DNA of 64,000 nt, from assembly GCA_025345505.1 (NCBI GenBank), contig JANVCC010000185.1:1432701-1496700 (forward strand). The letters run 5' to 3'. Within the stretch, counting starts at the first letter, position 1, and the number at the start of each line of letters is the position of its first letter. Shown here in pieces: positions 26,311 to 38,755 of the stretch. Under the pieces are notes generated by a model. That model had not been told where the DNA came from. It ran no database searches and saw nothing but the letters and a program-made list of their open reading frames with translations. Origin of the DNA: Todiramphus chloris collaris. Taxonomy: Eukaryota; Chordata; Aves; Coraciiformes; Alcedinidae. Made by a program: the position numbers and the translations under genes.

Positions 26311-28985
26311 GTGTCAGTCCTGTGTTTCCTCATCTAATGGCTCTTGTAGGCTGCACGCTTTCCCAATGCTGCTCAACACACCACGTCTCCCAGGAGGCAT
26401 AAGAGCTGGAACAAGAGACTGAATGGACTGAGCAACATAAGCAGCTCCTGGCACAGCCATAACAAGGTCCTCCGGCGCCTGCAGACTTAGGCCACAGGCT
26501 CAGGACAGCAGCTGGGGCGAGGACAACAGTCTGCGAGCAAGCCCTGCTGCGGAAAAAACCAAACACACTCTGCTTTTCCTGAGTAACTGAGAAGTTTTTA
26601 GGAGGTTTTCAGGAAATTCTGAACCAGTGACAAGTAAAGAACTGGTCTCTGGATCTCTAATTTGAGGACTGTGTGATGACTATGGGCGGGGACTGCTGAG
26701 TGCTGCAATGGAAGTTTCCTCCTTGGCGTGGGCAGCTGTCCCTGAGCAGGAGCAGCGCTCACTGACCCTGAACACAAATTATTTTGCAGATCTTCTGCTC
26801 CTTCCCCTCTCCCCTTCCCTGTCTCTCTACATATCAGGTGTCAGGTTTTAGTTTTGGAGCTTTTGCTTCAGTAAAGCTTCTCCAAGTCACACCTGTGAAC
26901 ATCCGCCTGCTATGGAAGATGATACTGTGCATTTCACCCACAAATGAAAGACTGTCAAGTCTCACAGATGTGCCATCTCTAAGCTGTAGTTAAAATCTAT
27001 ATTTATCTGCAATTTACTTTATAAAACACATTAATAAAAATAATTAAAGCCACATAGACAGAGCATCCACCAGCCAAAGAGACATCATTAACATTCCCTG
27101 CACCTGAATAACAAGCAAGGAAAAACAACACGGGGATTTAGAGTTCAACTTGCAAAAGATAACACCATGCATTAGAAGCGAATGAGCCTCCCAATGGGAG
27201 CAGCACTAGAGAATGGAAAGAAAATAAAGTAGGGCAGTGTGCCAAATTCAGGAGGTTTAAAAAAAATAAGCAGCACAGCCATCACAAAAGAATCCCCGTT
27301 TCAGCCCAGCATGGGAGGAAGTATGAACTGAAACCCAACGAGGATTTCCATGTTACTGTCTTAATTTGTAAAGGCTTTGAAAAATAACACAATGCTGAGC
27401 TGGTCTTTCTTTTTTGGGAAGAGGGGAGAGGGTCAAAGGGAACTGTATTGGTTATCAAATAATGACAGAAAAAGCTATTCTTTCTGGCTCTCCTAAACTC
27501 CCAAGTGACTTGAAGGGACACAAAACACATCCAAAGAAACCCTTGCACAGGAAGGCAAAGCAAAGCCTGCACCTTTCTCCAGCACGCTGCTCTTGTGTGG
27601 CTGTTCTCTGCCTCCTTGCTGTGCGCTGACACACAGCAGCTGTCCCCCAGAGGGATGGGGACTGCACCTTGAAATGGAGCCTGATGCTTTTCCTCACACA
27701 GGGAGACAAGCGTTGGCCGCTATAAAGCATATGGCAATAATGGCAGGATCAGATCTCATGCATTCAGGGACGGTTCTGGACACACACCACCACAAAGGGC
27801 TCATACCTTATAATTACTGGTCCAAGCTGGAGGGAATTTATGCTAATAACACCCACAGGTACCCTTTTGTCCATATTGTTGGGGGATGCCGCATTCATAC
27901 CGAACTGCCTTTGCCTCCTGTTTTCAAACCTGTTCAGGACTTTTGCTTTTTCCCGTTCTTATTCTGACAATTTTAATTGTATAAACCCAGCTTTTCACCT
28001 TTTGTTGCTCAATGGATATAGGAGAAGGTGAAATGCAGGTAGAGCACCACAAAAGCAAAAGGCAGGTGAGCTTTGAAGGGAAAGGGATCTAGCAAAGGGA
28101 CAAAAAAGAGCATAGAAATAGAGGGTTGATCTCCATCGTACTCACAGCATGGAGTAAGCCAAGCAACAGCTACTATACCTTAACTAGGCAACCAGTAGAA
28201 AATCAAACCTTCCCTGTGATCAATAGGATAACGGTGAGAGTTTGATTAGCCTTGGAAAAATTACAATAAGGAGAGAACTTTTTCTCTCCATGGGTTGGGT
28301 GATTTCCCTGTGAAAGTTTTTACAAGAATGAGGCTGCATATAATGCGTCTTGTTAACCCAAATTACATGCACTCGAATTCCCTCTCTTTCCCCAAAGAAA
28401 TCAGAGAAGAAATCAGGCGTGAAATGGCATGTGGGTGGGGCTGAGCAGAGCAAGCACTACACTCGTAATTAAATGAGACTCGTGGAGCCCCCACTTCTCA
28501 GAGCCTTTCAGTTTTTCCGCTGGGCTCTGCCCGCTACCAGAAACATGGGCATGCACAGCTCCGAGACAGATCTTACACACTCTGTGCAAGCATGCTGCAG
28601 GAAAGAGGGGTGCCTTTTTCTAGGTCAGGAAATCCTCAGACCTAAACAGTGCTCACCCCAGAGCAAAGTTGTCTGCTAGAAATTATGTCTTCTACTAACT
28701 TGTCAGTTCCACTTTTTAATATCTCGAACAGAAGGGCTTCGGTGCTGTTCGCTAGAGACAACCGCACGGCGTGCTGCATTGCAATTTCATTTTCCTAATT
28801 GCGTTCCTAGTTTCTGCTACCAGATAATGTCACCAACTTCTTCACCAGACACGCTGGGAGCCCCTTCTGTCCTGCGCTCTGGGTGTGAGCTCACACTCTG
28901 TTCTGCTCTGTTTGCCTGGAGCGGGTGAAGTCCCCTGAACTGGTCACTGTTAGTGGGACAGCGCATGTGACGCTTGCTTTCCAGC
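26311..28985. other. Intergenic, no gene recognised
   Basis: Unique sequence. 26,990-27,060 is AT-rich with ATTAATAAAAATAATTAAAG, a possible regulatory patch. Nothing else stands out. Confidence 0.6.
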
Positions 28986-29470
28986 GTGTTTGCTAACTAC
29001 ATTTCATTGTTTGAGAGTCCTTTGAGCCTTTGTGTGGCTGAATATTGCAGTGAGTTCCCAATGCGCTGCTCTGAAGTTCGGCAGGAGACCCCGCAAGCCG
29101 TGGCAGGGCACAGAGCGGTGCCGCTGCGGCCGTCGCCGTGCCAGGGTGAGACCGAGCCGGGCAGCGCATCCCAGCAGGCACGCTGCTGCCTTGGCTCCAT
29201 CCGAACCGCCCTTCCTGGTTTGTACCTCTCGCAGCCTTGTGCAACGAAGCTGCACAAGCAAAGAGAGGCAATCCCAGAGAAATAAGAGGCATTTTCCACT
29301 CCAGGAGGGTCCCTGCAAAGCGCAGAGGGAGTTGTGTGCTGTTCTTCCGTCCCGGCTGACGGAGCGACGACCCTTTCCTGAGATCACTCTGCTCCGCACT
29401 CCTCCGCACTCCTGCCCCGCTCCCCACTCCTGCCCCCTCGGGAGCGGCTGCTGCGGGGGGCGCTGTCCCC

Positions 29471-29579
29471 GGTACCCCGCAGCCCCCGGTACCCCGCAGC
29501 CCCCGGTACCCCGCAGCCCCCGNNNNNNNNNNCCCGCAGCCCCCGGTACCCCGCAGCCCCCGGTACCCCGCAGCCCCCG
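29471..29579. repeat. 17-bp GC minisatellite with G-quadruplex potential
   Basis: Units of GGTACCCCGCAGCCCCC start at 29471, 29488, 29505 and 29522, and after the gap at 29545 and 29562, a strict 17-base period. The minus strand reads GGGGG-CTGC-GGGG-TACC repeatedly, which meets the G4 pattern. Since 17 is not divisible by three, each strand cycles through all frames, creating false open frames. Confidence 0.95.
29523..29532. other. Assembly gap (10 N)
   Basis: Ten undetermined bases lie inside the 17-bp minisatellite. The flanking units are out of register across the gap: perfect repeats would need 4 + 17k missing bases, which 10 does not satisfy. Ten is therefore probably a placeholder length. 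Confidence 0.95.
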
Positions 29580-29639
29580 CTGCCCGCGGGCGGAGGGAGG
29601 GAGGGGAGGGAGGCCTCGCAGCGCCACCCCCAGGAGCGC

Positions 29640-29772
29640 AGCCCGGGACCCGAGCGATGGCCCGGGACCCGAGCGCCCCTGGAACCGAGCGATGGCCCGG
29701 GAACCGAGCGATGGCCCGGGACCCGAGCGCCCCTGGACCCGAGCGCCCCTGGACCCGAGCGCCCAGGAGCGG
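29640..29772. repeat. Degenerate 16-19-bp minisatellite
   Basis: Alternating units built on GGACCCGAGCG followed by ATGGCCC or CCCCT. The two unit types are mixed along the array. It lies 60 bases from the 17-bp array but is a different repeat. Confidence 0.85.
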
Positions 29773-31038
29773 GCTCTGCGCTGACTGCGACCTGCCCTTC
29801 GGGCGTGAGCCGGCGCTGGTCTCTCCGGTCCGTAAGCAGCGGCAAAACCTGCGGATGCTGCGGTACAGGCGAGGGGCAGCTGGGACCTGGAGAAAGCCGA
29901 GAGACCCAGCCCTGCTCACATCCCCATCGGGGCCAAGGGACGGTGGTAGGAGGCTGCTCCACCGAGGCCGTGCCACAGGCTCTCTGGAGACCGCAGTGAG
30001 CGCAGGAGTGCTCGGGGGGAGCTCCTGTGAGTTTGGTGTCAGATGCGGTTTCGTAGCTGAAGATACCCCGTGCTGACCCAGCCCGGGCCCCAGGCCAAGC
30101 CCGTTTGACGCCGCGTTGGTGCTTTTGTCTGAAATGCCTGATTTGATGCAGTTTGTTAGAGCTTGAACAGCAACTTGTGCACATGGGAACTGTAATTCCC
30201 AATCCCTGGCATAAAATCCGCAGGAATGGAGTCCCTGTTTCCCAGACAGCACAGAAAACAGTGTGTTAGGTTGCTGCTGTTAGTGTAGAAGTACTAATAA
30301 TGTAAACACTAATAATTTGCACGGTAGCAGTGCCAAGAGTCTCTGCCTCACAGTGGATTCCAGTTGTACCAGGTGCCAAAGCACATACAAGACCCAGAAG
30401 ACATCACAATCCAAAGATGCTCAGCAGTTCAGGTGAAAGGAGCACTCCAGCCCCACTTCTGCAGCTGAAGGCCGAGCTGCCAGTGGAATTCAATGGCAGG
30501 ATGGATGTTTGGTTGTGGAAAACAGTGTTGTGACTCTTCCCCTAACTCCTGCTTTGCTGTACGTTTCCCCTCGTAGGTGTAGAGACCTGCCATTGCTTCC
30601 AGGCTTGTGATCCTCTGGCCCTCTGGTTGACCTTGAAGGCCACTACCTCCTTCTTGGCTTGTGTCTCTGTTTCTTTCCCGCTGCTGGTGTGCAGCGCCCT
30701 GCCTGCTGGGGCTCCTCGCCTCTCAGGCCTCCCCTTGGTTCCTGCCTTTGTTTTTGCCAGGGAAGCAGACGCCAGGGTGCCAGTGGTCCCGGTGATGCAA
30801 GGGGAGGCTGCTCTTGCAATAATAAGCCGTGTAACTAAGGCCTAGGGAGAGCGACCTGGGACGGTGAGCTGGTGGTGCCGCCTTCCTCGAGGGAGCAGAG
30901 ACAAGGAAAAGAAACAAAGGGGACTAAGTGAAGAGAGGCAAGCAGGTGGCACTGGGGAGAAGGCAGGTGGACGCAAGACAGCAGCGTGCAGAAGAAGAAA
31001 AGAGGAACGTAAGGAGAATATGAAGCTGAAAGACATGG

Positions 31039-31083
31039 GAGAAGGGGGCACAGGAGAAGGGGGCACAGAAGAAGGAGACACGG
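31039..31083. repeat. 15-bp tandem repeat
   Basis: Three units of GAGAAGGGGGCACAG, the last diverged. Purine-rich on the plus strand. Confidence 0.85.
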
Positions 31084-34000
31084 TTTAGGCCTTGCAACAA
31101 TAGGTTGTGAGGAGGTCTGCTCAAGAGAGGATCAGCTCTCCTCCTTGACTGACAGCTGCTAGATGTGTCAGTGGCTCAAAAGGAGATGTTTTCAGTGCGT
31201 GCACCTCAGGCTGCCTCTGCTGATCCACTGCCTCGGGTCAGGTATATTTTATACACCATAAAATAGCAGCATCTTCAACAGTTCCTGAGAATCTCCCCTC
31301 TGCAGTCATCAAAATGCACTCCTCATTCACAGTCTCCTTCCGACACAGGGGATATCTCAACCCGTAGCAACAGGTGATGACAGGGAATGACATGTTCTAT
31401 CAGTGTTTCAGCCTCTAGAAGATTAAGATTAGATTTCTCCTACTTTTGCATTAATGTCCTGTGAGATGCACGGGGCTCAGTTTGCAAGCACAGTACCCTG
31501 TTTCCTACACATGGATGTATGGCTGAGCTCTGCAAAAACATGACTAATATATTGGTAATCCTTTTGTCTTTTTTTTTTTTTTTAAAGAAAACCTTTACTT
31601 GGGGCCAACTTAATGTCATGCTTTGACAATCCACATGCCGTGTCAAGAACACATACAACTTAAACTCGTTTTTCATTAGTGCCCCCCATAAACAGTGGCG
31701 ATGGCTTTGCAGAAAACACGGGCAAAGCTGCAGTTTTTAAAGGACACTGTGTGCAGCTGAGTTTACTGCAGCCTGGAATCGGAGCCGGATGGTGCTGTCT
31801 GGTTTAGTTCCGTGAAGAGACTGCTGGGGCTTTGGGGATATGGCTGCACCACACGGGGTGAGGGGACAGGGGGTGAATCAGCCAGCTCTGCCTGCCTCTG
31901 CACAGCGTGGCTCCCTGCCTGGCTGGGCTCCCACGCTGGGCTGTGGGCTGGCAGGTAACGCACTTGGGCTCCTCCACAAAGCTGATCAGGGAGCCACCTA
32001 ATAAAATCCCTAGAATTATGTGCTGCAGACCAGTGCCATCAGTCCTGATCTGTGGCCAAAAGCAGTGAGGAGAATAGAGCAGAGGGGTTCTGATGTTATT
32101 CAGCTATTTACTTCTTCTTACTAGATCCAACTGTTCTCAGAAACTGTTCTGAAACCTGAGCGTTGGCTTGTTTCCAGGTACTGTGTCTCTGTGGAAAGGA
32201 GGACCCTAAGCCCCAAGCTGGAGCTCTGGGGAAGGCTGTGTTCAGTAGTGGGAGAATCTGGAGATTTACTGTTAATCCAAAGAAGCTGCTGCAGCTGGGT
32301 CACATCAGTCCAGTTTTAGACATTAATAGAAACAGGGACAGGCAAGTTTGGCACGTGGGACCCAAAAGGAGCAGTTCTGTGTGTGTCCAACCAAGGGAAT
32401 TTTCCCAGAGATGGGACAGCCTCACCCACACTGCATTCTCGAGCACCACAGATCACATACTATGTAACTGTAAGCAAGTCTTTCAACCTCCCCAATGACT
32501 CCTGTTAACTGGATCATTAACAATGATCAGCTATGTGAACGGCAAAGGCGGTAACCAGTTATTAACAGAGGACTCTTTTATTGTGTCTAAAAATAGGCCT
32601 GTGCAGCTAGGTGATTCTTGTTCTCTATGCGCACATTAAAGAGAAACTGCAGAGCAATAAACGTTAGTATTTAAAAACACCCAACTTGAGAAGGGCACAT
32701 TCACTATAACTTTCCTCTTTATGGAGGCATAACAAAGGATCCCTAAGCTTCTATGGTTCTATAGAGACTATAAAGTGATTGTGAGTTTAACTGAATCTTT
32801 CCTGGTTTTCAAGGTATAAGATTAGTGTATATCAAGGGAATATGCTTTGTTAATACTTGAGGTTCAGTCCAGCTGCATTTTCCCTGCATTTTATGGCATC
32901 TGGTTTTGTCACTTCCAAGAGTTAGGTAAGGCTCCAAGATAAGAAACACACTCCAGATTAAACTCGGTAAAGATGCGAGGGACCAGGCTTACAGTTTCCC
33001 TTACAGGCTTCGTAGGACTGGGAACTCAAGCAGCCAGAAATGTGCAGCGCCTGTGCAGTAAGTGACATCTTTCCTTGTTAATTATTCATATGTAACAACA
33101 GATCTACTGCTAAGTAAATATATTTAATGAAGAGAGCGAGCTTACAGCAGCAAAGAGCATTTTTGGGTACAAAGGCAGCATGTGTAAAAGGCTGGGTTTG
33201 TCTCCTTCACATTTCTGACAGGAAGCTTCAGAATTTTTCTGAAAGCAGGAGCTAAGCCCTCCAAGACACACTTGCCATCTTTTACCTCCTATTAACAACG
33301 AGGGCCGGGATGCTGAGCAGTTGCTAAGTATTGGATGTTTAAGTATCGTTACACACCCTAGAGACTGTTTTCTCCCTGACCCATGCAGCATGAATCTGAA
33401 CTCGTTCCTCAAACCAAAAGCCTTCCCAGTGACCGGGGCTGGCGTCACCTCTAACATGGTAACTTCTCCTTATCCCAGCAATCCTGCACTCCTGACCTCT
33501 GGGCCCAAGCACTCTAACAGTGATTTCTGTATAGAAATTCTGTATAGAAATGTATCTTCACCTTCTTGCAGCTGTAAAGCTCCCAGGATTTTTACTGTCT
33601 CTCAGGGAAGGAGAAAGGACAGACTTATCCTCTCAGCCTTACCTATCCTGACTGTGTTTAGTTTCCCACATCCCTTCTTCACAAGCCTGTTCTCTGTCAT
33701 CTGCAGTTACCAAATAATAGGATCTAGTGTCTCCTCCCTGGAAAAGGAAGATCTCCTTCAGTACCAGCCAGTTGATCATATTTGTTGCATGTGATTGGTT
33801 TGTGCATTCTCCTATCTCTTGCAAATCCCTAAATGGACATGCAACAGTTTGTGGTTTCTATTTTCCAACACAACAACACAACAGGGTCTCCTGTCTTCAG
33901 CACAGCTTGGAAGCAGCAGTTAGGACTCAGAAGGTGTGACTAGAGGTACGCACACATGCTCATGTTCATCTGCTGCAGCTTCATTTTCCCATGGCTTCCC

Positions 34001-37000
34001 ATGAGCTTTCACTTTGCTAGTACATGTGTTTTACCCTGGCTTAGCACCGTTCACTCAAGGACTTCAAGGCACTTTCTCAAAATGATGTTCCAGTAACCTC
34101 TGGACACCTGCCCTGTGCTGGCTACCGAGTAAAGGGTGGGAACAGGAGTCAGAAGTCCTGCCTTGGTCTCTGCTCAAATCAACAGGCAGAAAAAGAAAGA
34201 ATACAAATACCTGGAGTCCTGCCAGAAACACATTCTTCTTTTTAACACTTGGCATCACCTCCAGTATAGTTGTGGAATTAAAATGGATTATATTTTTATG
34301 CAGATCCTGACAAAGCAGCCGAGCCTTCGGTCTTTTCTAAAGCAGCTGATAACGATGGTGTCTGCACATAAGAGGCAGTAACACATCTTACACTCCTAAC
34401 ACAGACCCCCAGGAACTGGAACTGTTTTGTGGGGAGAAAGCAGTTCTACAAATAGCTGCCAAAGCCTTTTCCAAGACTCCTCTTTTGTGCTGGAATAGGC
34501 AGAAGGCACTCTGGAGAATCCTGTCAGTGCCAGTGGGTGTTGGTGTGCACAAGCTATAACCTCTGGGATAAAACAGAAAGACAGAAAAAGAAGAGCATGA
34601 GCACAAAACATGACTAGGAATTGCCTGCACTTTGGGAGCTAAAGAGTAAAGAATCACAGAAAAGAGCATTGTATAGCTTTTATATTAATCTGAAATGGAT
34701 TCCTGAATTCTGTAGGCACAATAGGGGTAGAACTGGAAAAGACATAAAGGTAAATGAAGGCCACAAATGGCCTTTGTTACATTAAAGAAGCCTTTCAGAG
34801 TGTGTGTGGTTGGGCTTCTTTCTGTAACACGAATGCCACTGGCTGCAGTGTAACTTCTGCTGTCATTGGTGAAGGGGTAGGAGCCAGTGCCAAGGTCTAT
34901 GAAATGGAGAAGGTCTGTGTCTATATTAATTAGAGCTGACTGAAAAAGGCAGTAGGAACATCCAGGATTGATTTCTTTAAGCATAGTATCAGGTCCAAAA
35001 CGCATCAGCAGCTGGCCAGGGCAGCAGCCCAATCCAAGAAGTTTCTTACAAGCCCTGCCCGATGAAAGTGAGCACTGCAGACAGTGCTGGAGGGGAAGAG
35101 CCTCCTTTCAAAGAGCAGTGCAAGCTCATGGGTATGAAACATCTTATCTCCTGAGTCCACGGGTAGCTCAAGCTTGTCTGCCGGCTTCTCCAGAAACAGG
35201 CAGGTCATACAGGAACGAAAATGGATATAAAAGATTTTGAGCTACTTCTAAGGCATCTGTGCATGTGAACTAATAAAGGCAAGTCTGTGGTCAGCAGGGT
35301 TAAATCCACTCGACAGGAGCCTGCAACCCCAGTAGAAAGCATCCAGGGGATCTGCAGTTAGAAGAAGCTGAAACTGCCTGTCTAGAATGATTATAGAAGT
35401 AATGCTAAATAAAGTGTTCTTCTGCCTCAAAAAGGTTCCTGCGACCATTAACAAATTCTCGGAACCTCTGGGTGCAAGAGATGAGATGTCTGTGGGGACT
35501 TGGTCCAGGCAATGCCATCTGTCACCCTCGTATCTGCCTGTGGGTGACAGACCTGGCCCTGCAGCAACTGTTCATCCTTCCATTCCCAGAATCCTCGCCC
35601 AGACTGGCTTGGCAACAGCTTCTTGCTCAGTCACAGCCTGCAAAGCCACATTACAGTGTATCTCTTTTGTTAGCCTTCGTTTCCAGAAGGGCAGTGGAAA
35701 ATGAGTGATTAAACATGTGGAAATGATGTGCGAAGGCAAATGAAATAGTTGGTGGCACAGCAATTTCTGTGGGATGTAATCAGGAAAAACAGTTGAAACC
35801 TGTCCATGTTGATCTCACATTTGCACTTCCCACATGCCAGGGCTGAGCAGATGGACCGCGTTGCTGTATGTGATGTTAGTGAGGCAAAAACCTGTTTTGA
35901 ACAATATTTTGAAGGTGTGACATGCTAAGGTGGAGCTACCGGAGCTGCTGGGTAGCTCCAGAGGCACAAGAGCTGGGCCAGAGGCATCTGGCCAAACAGG
36001 GTGTACCGCAGCTGCCAGACGCGTCTTGTGAATTCCCCGGGAGCAGAGCTGATAAGAACAAAAATACGCCTCTTGGACTCATTCCTTTCTTTAGTCATTA
36101 AGGAGAGGCAGTAAGACCTAGCAGATTATACACGGAGAAACAGCAGAAAAATTCAGGTAGGTCTCTAGCTGTCTAGTCAGGGTTGCAGCCAGCACACGTA
36201 ACACATGGATCAGAGCTCCTTGTCATTGCTGCTCTTTACTGGACCAATATGCTCATGGACCACAAAAACCTTTTCCTAGGAACATTTTAAATTGACAAAG
36301 CATGAGTATCTTCTCACTGTTCTCGAATAGTACCCAAGGAACACTAAATTACACAGTAATTACTGGCAGTGGATGGATAACGGCCGGGGCAGTTTCATGT
36401 CATTGCAAGAAAAATATATGATAATTTCTGTGTTGGCAGTGCTGCAAATTCATGGCAGCTTCCCCCAGCAATTACCCAGTGATCTGTGTGCACCTGGAAA
36501 AAGGCATTGCTGATATTTATCAATGAAACCAGGTCACCCTAGAATTGCATAACACTACAAATATTCATGTCCTTCTTGTTTCAGCTGTTACATTATTTTT
36601 TTTCTATGGGTACTGGGCTAAACTATGCAGTGGTTAGAATAGGTTTCTCTCTTTAATGAAAAGCTTAATTATTTCCTTTTTTTCTAGAGGTTGTTGCAAA
36701 AATTGAACATCCTGCTAAGTGCTGGGTTTCACAATCTAAGAAATTGATACAGTGGCATGTAAACAAGCTGTGTAAATACATGTGCCTTTTTGTAACAAAA
36801 GAAGAACTTCCACAGAAGTGGTATTCTCAGGAAATAATTATAATTTGCACAGTGTTCTGCATTAGCATGCTAAATGATATTGCAAGGTCTGAATTTACTG
36901 TCAGCAGGTTGCATATTTTAAGTATTATGCTTTGCTTTAAAGAAAAATCCCAAAATGTTTACTGACCTTTATTGCTACAAAAGTCCGGGGTTTAGCCAGA

Positions 37001-38717
37001 AAGATCTGCTAACATCATAATAACCTGAGCAGAAATCCATTCAATGCCCAGTATACCTTTTTATCTAGTCCTTGAAAAAAAATCGTCATAATACTAAATG
37101 TCATTCACGGCCCTGATCCAGCACAACTCTATTTTTACCAGGCTGAATGGTGAGAAGAAACACTTGTTTAATGAGTATAAAAGGTTGAGGGGGAGAGCAC
37201 AATTGCAACAGAAAGGGTAGTAATATAAATTTCTGTCTGGTAGACCTGTCACTATTTGCTGCTTCAGTGGAAATAATTTTGGAGGCTGGGTTCTCTGTCC
37301 CTCGACACGGAAGGCTGGAAGTGAATTCGTTTGGCATGTTGGTCAGTGCTGCGTGTGGCCAGTGTCGATTCCCGTGACAAAAGCTGGCCACGACTCTGAC
37401 AGCACGAGTCTTGACGGGACTGCACGTCACTCCACGGAACGAGAGAAAGCTCCCGATGAAAGAGTCAGAAGTGTGACTAAGCCCAGCTGAAGGTTTAGCC
37501 TGTTCTGTAACTGCCACTTCACATCTGATGCTTTTTTACCTACGCATACTAGTATGTGATGACGGATGCAACTCAAGGCTTGCTCTCGTTCATTGCATGA
37601 AGCCAAAGCTACCTTCAGTAAAAGAACCTAAAACTGACTCTGTAGCAGCTCAAAGACTGGCTTTGGACATAGCTTACAAAGTAAGAAATGTTAGCAAAAG
37701 GAGACCTGGATGTTGATTACAATTATAAATTGCTACAGTTAACAGCAAATACACATTATACAAATATACAAGTGCAGCTCCCCAGGAGGTCAGACTGCTC
37801 ACTGAGCGTTTTTAGGGAAGTTTAGCACGTGGAGCACGGAGAGGCTGTGAAGGTGCCTTTCCTGGCAGCAGAACGAGGGGATAAACCTTTCCTTAGCAGC
37901 GCTGTTTCCTTGCAGAAGGCTTCCCTCGGCTATTCGCTGCAGCCGTCTTTCCGCAAATGACTTCTCAGGCAAGTACTGGTAACTCTCCTAATGTTATGAC
38001 AGAGTCAAGCTTGACTTTTCACTTTCCACATCACTTCAAGCATCCCAGATAAAGGCTGCAATGAACTACAGACCGTCTTGTCGCTCATGGAAGTGAAAAC
38101 ACGAGCCCAGCTGCTCTGCTACTTGGCTTGAGAACCACGGCAGCTTCCTGTGTGTCAAAAACACACCCTCTTTATTCTGATTTGCCAGTCCTAAGATACT
38201 CTTAAAACACAATTTTATTCACTGTAGATTGAGAATCTAATATTTGTTCCTTGAATTAGAATGGGAACAGGCCAGGATCCACGCAGCCCCTGCTGCCTAC
38301 AGGGGCAGTGACATATCGACCCAGAGACTCGGAGCAGCCGTAAATGCCACGCACGGGAGCGTGCGAACGACGGCTGTGGTTTGCTGTACTCAGGTTTTTA
38401 TGCAACAATACTGCAGACTCAGACAAAATTATTTGAAATATGGGATTAAGCAGAGTTCCAACGAACTTGCAGGACAAGGCAAAAGGGACTTGAAGGTCTG
38501 GGAAGGGAGGTGTGATGCTCTAACCTTGGAAAGCAGATGCGGATAGCTGGGAAACGCATAGCTGCATGCACCGAGTAGTGGGTGCACGAGCATTGCACAC
38601 CCACCCGAACCCTGGCTGCTGCTGTGAAGTGGACGCGTGGCACCTATAATTCATCCGTAGCCTTTTCCAATGCACGTCACAGGGATCTCAAAAATGCATA
38701 GGCTGTTCATTTTACAG

Positions 38718-38755
38718 ATCTACAGATAAATTAATGTATCTACAGATAAATTAAT
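38718..38755. repeat. Direct repeat containing ATTAAT
   Basis: ATCTACAGATAAATTAAT occurs at 38718-38735 and again at 38738-38755, a 20-base spacing with two bases between. Each copy carries a GATAA and an ATTAAT motif. Confidence 0.8.

Larger units (their letters stand above)
29000..30080. promoter_or_regulatory. Orphan CpG island with minisatellites
   Basis: Strongly CpG-rich block about 13 kb downstream of the LHX2 stop. It includes a 17-bp minisatellite interrupted by an assembly gap and a second degenerate minisatellite. Open frames (28,993-30,252 minus; 29,032-29,784 plus) run through the repeats and have no recognisable family. A promoter of a non-coding transcript or an alternative promoter of a neighbouring gene is plausible but unproven. 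Confidence 0.5.

Noticed and set aside
29032..29784. 250-codon plus-strand open frame in the same island
   Set aside because: It also runs through both repeat arrays and the gap, with no recognisable protein.
28993..30252. 419-codon minus-strand open frame across the minisatellite
   Set aside because: It passes through the N gap and the 17-bp array, which opens all frames periodically. No domain or splice pattern supports a gene.
32730..32780. Possible old CR1 3' end (TTCTATGGTTCTATAGAG)
   Set aside because: Resembles the avian CR1 tail only loosely, with no upstream CR1 body recognised.
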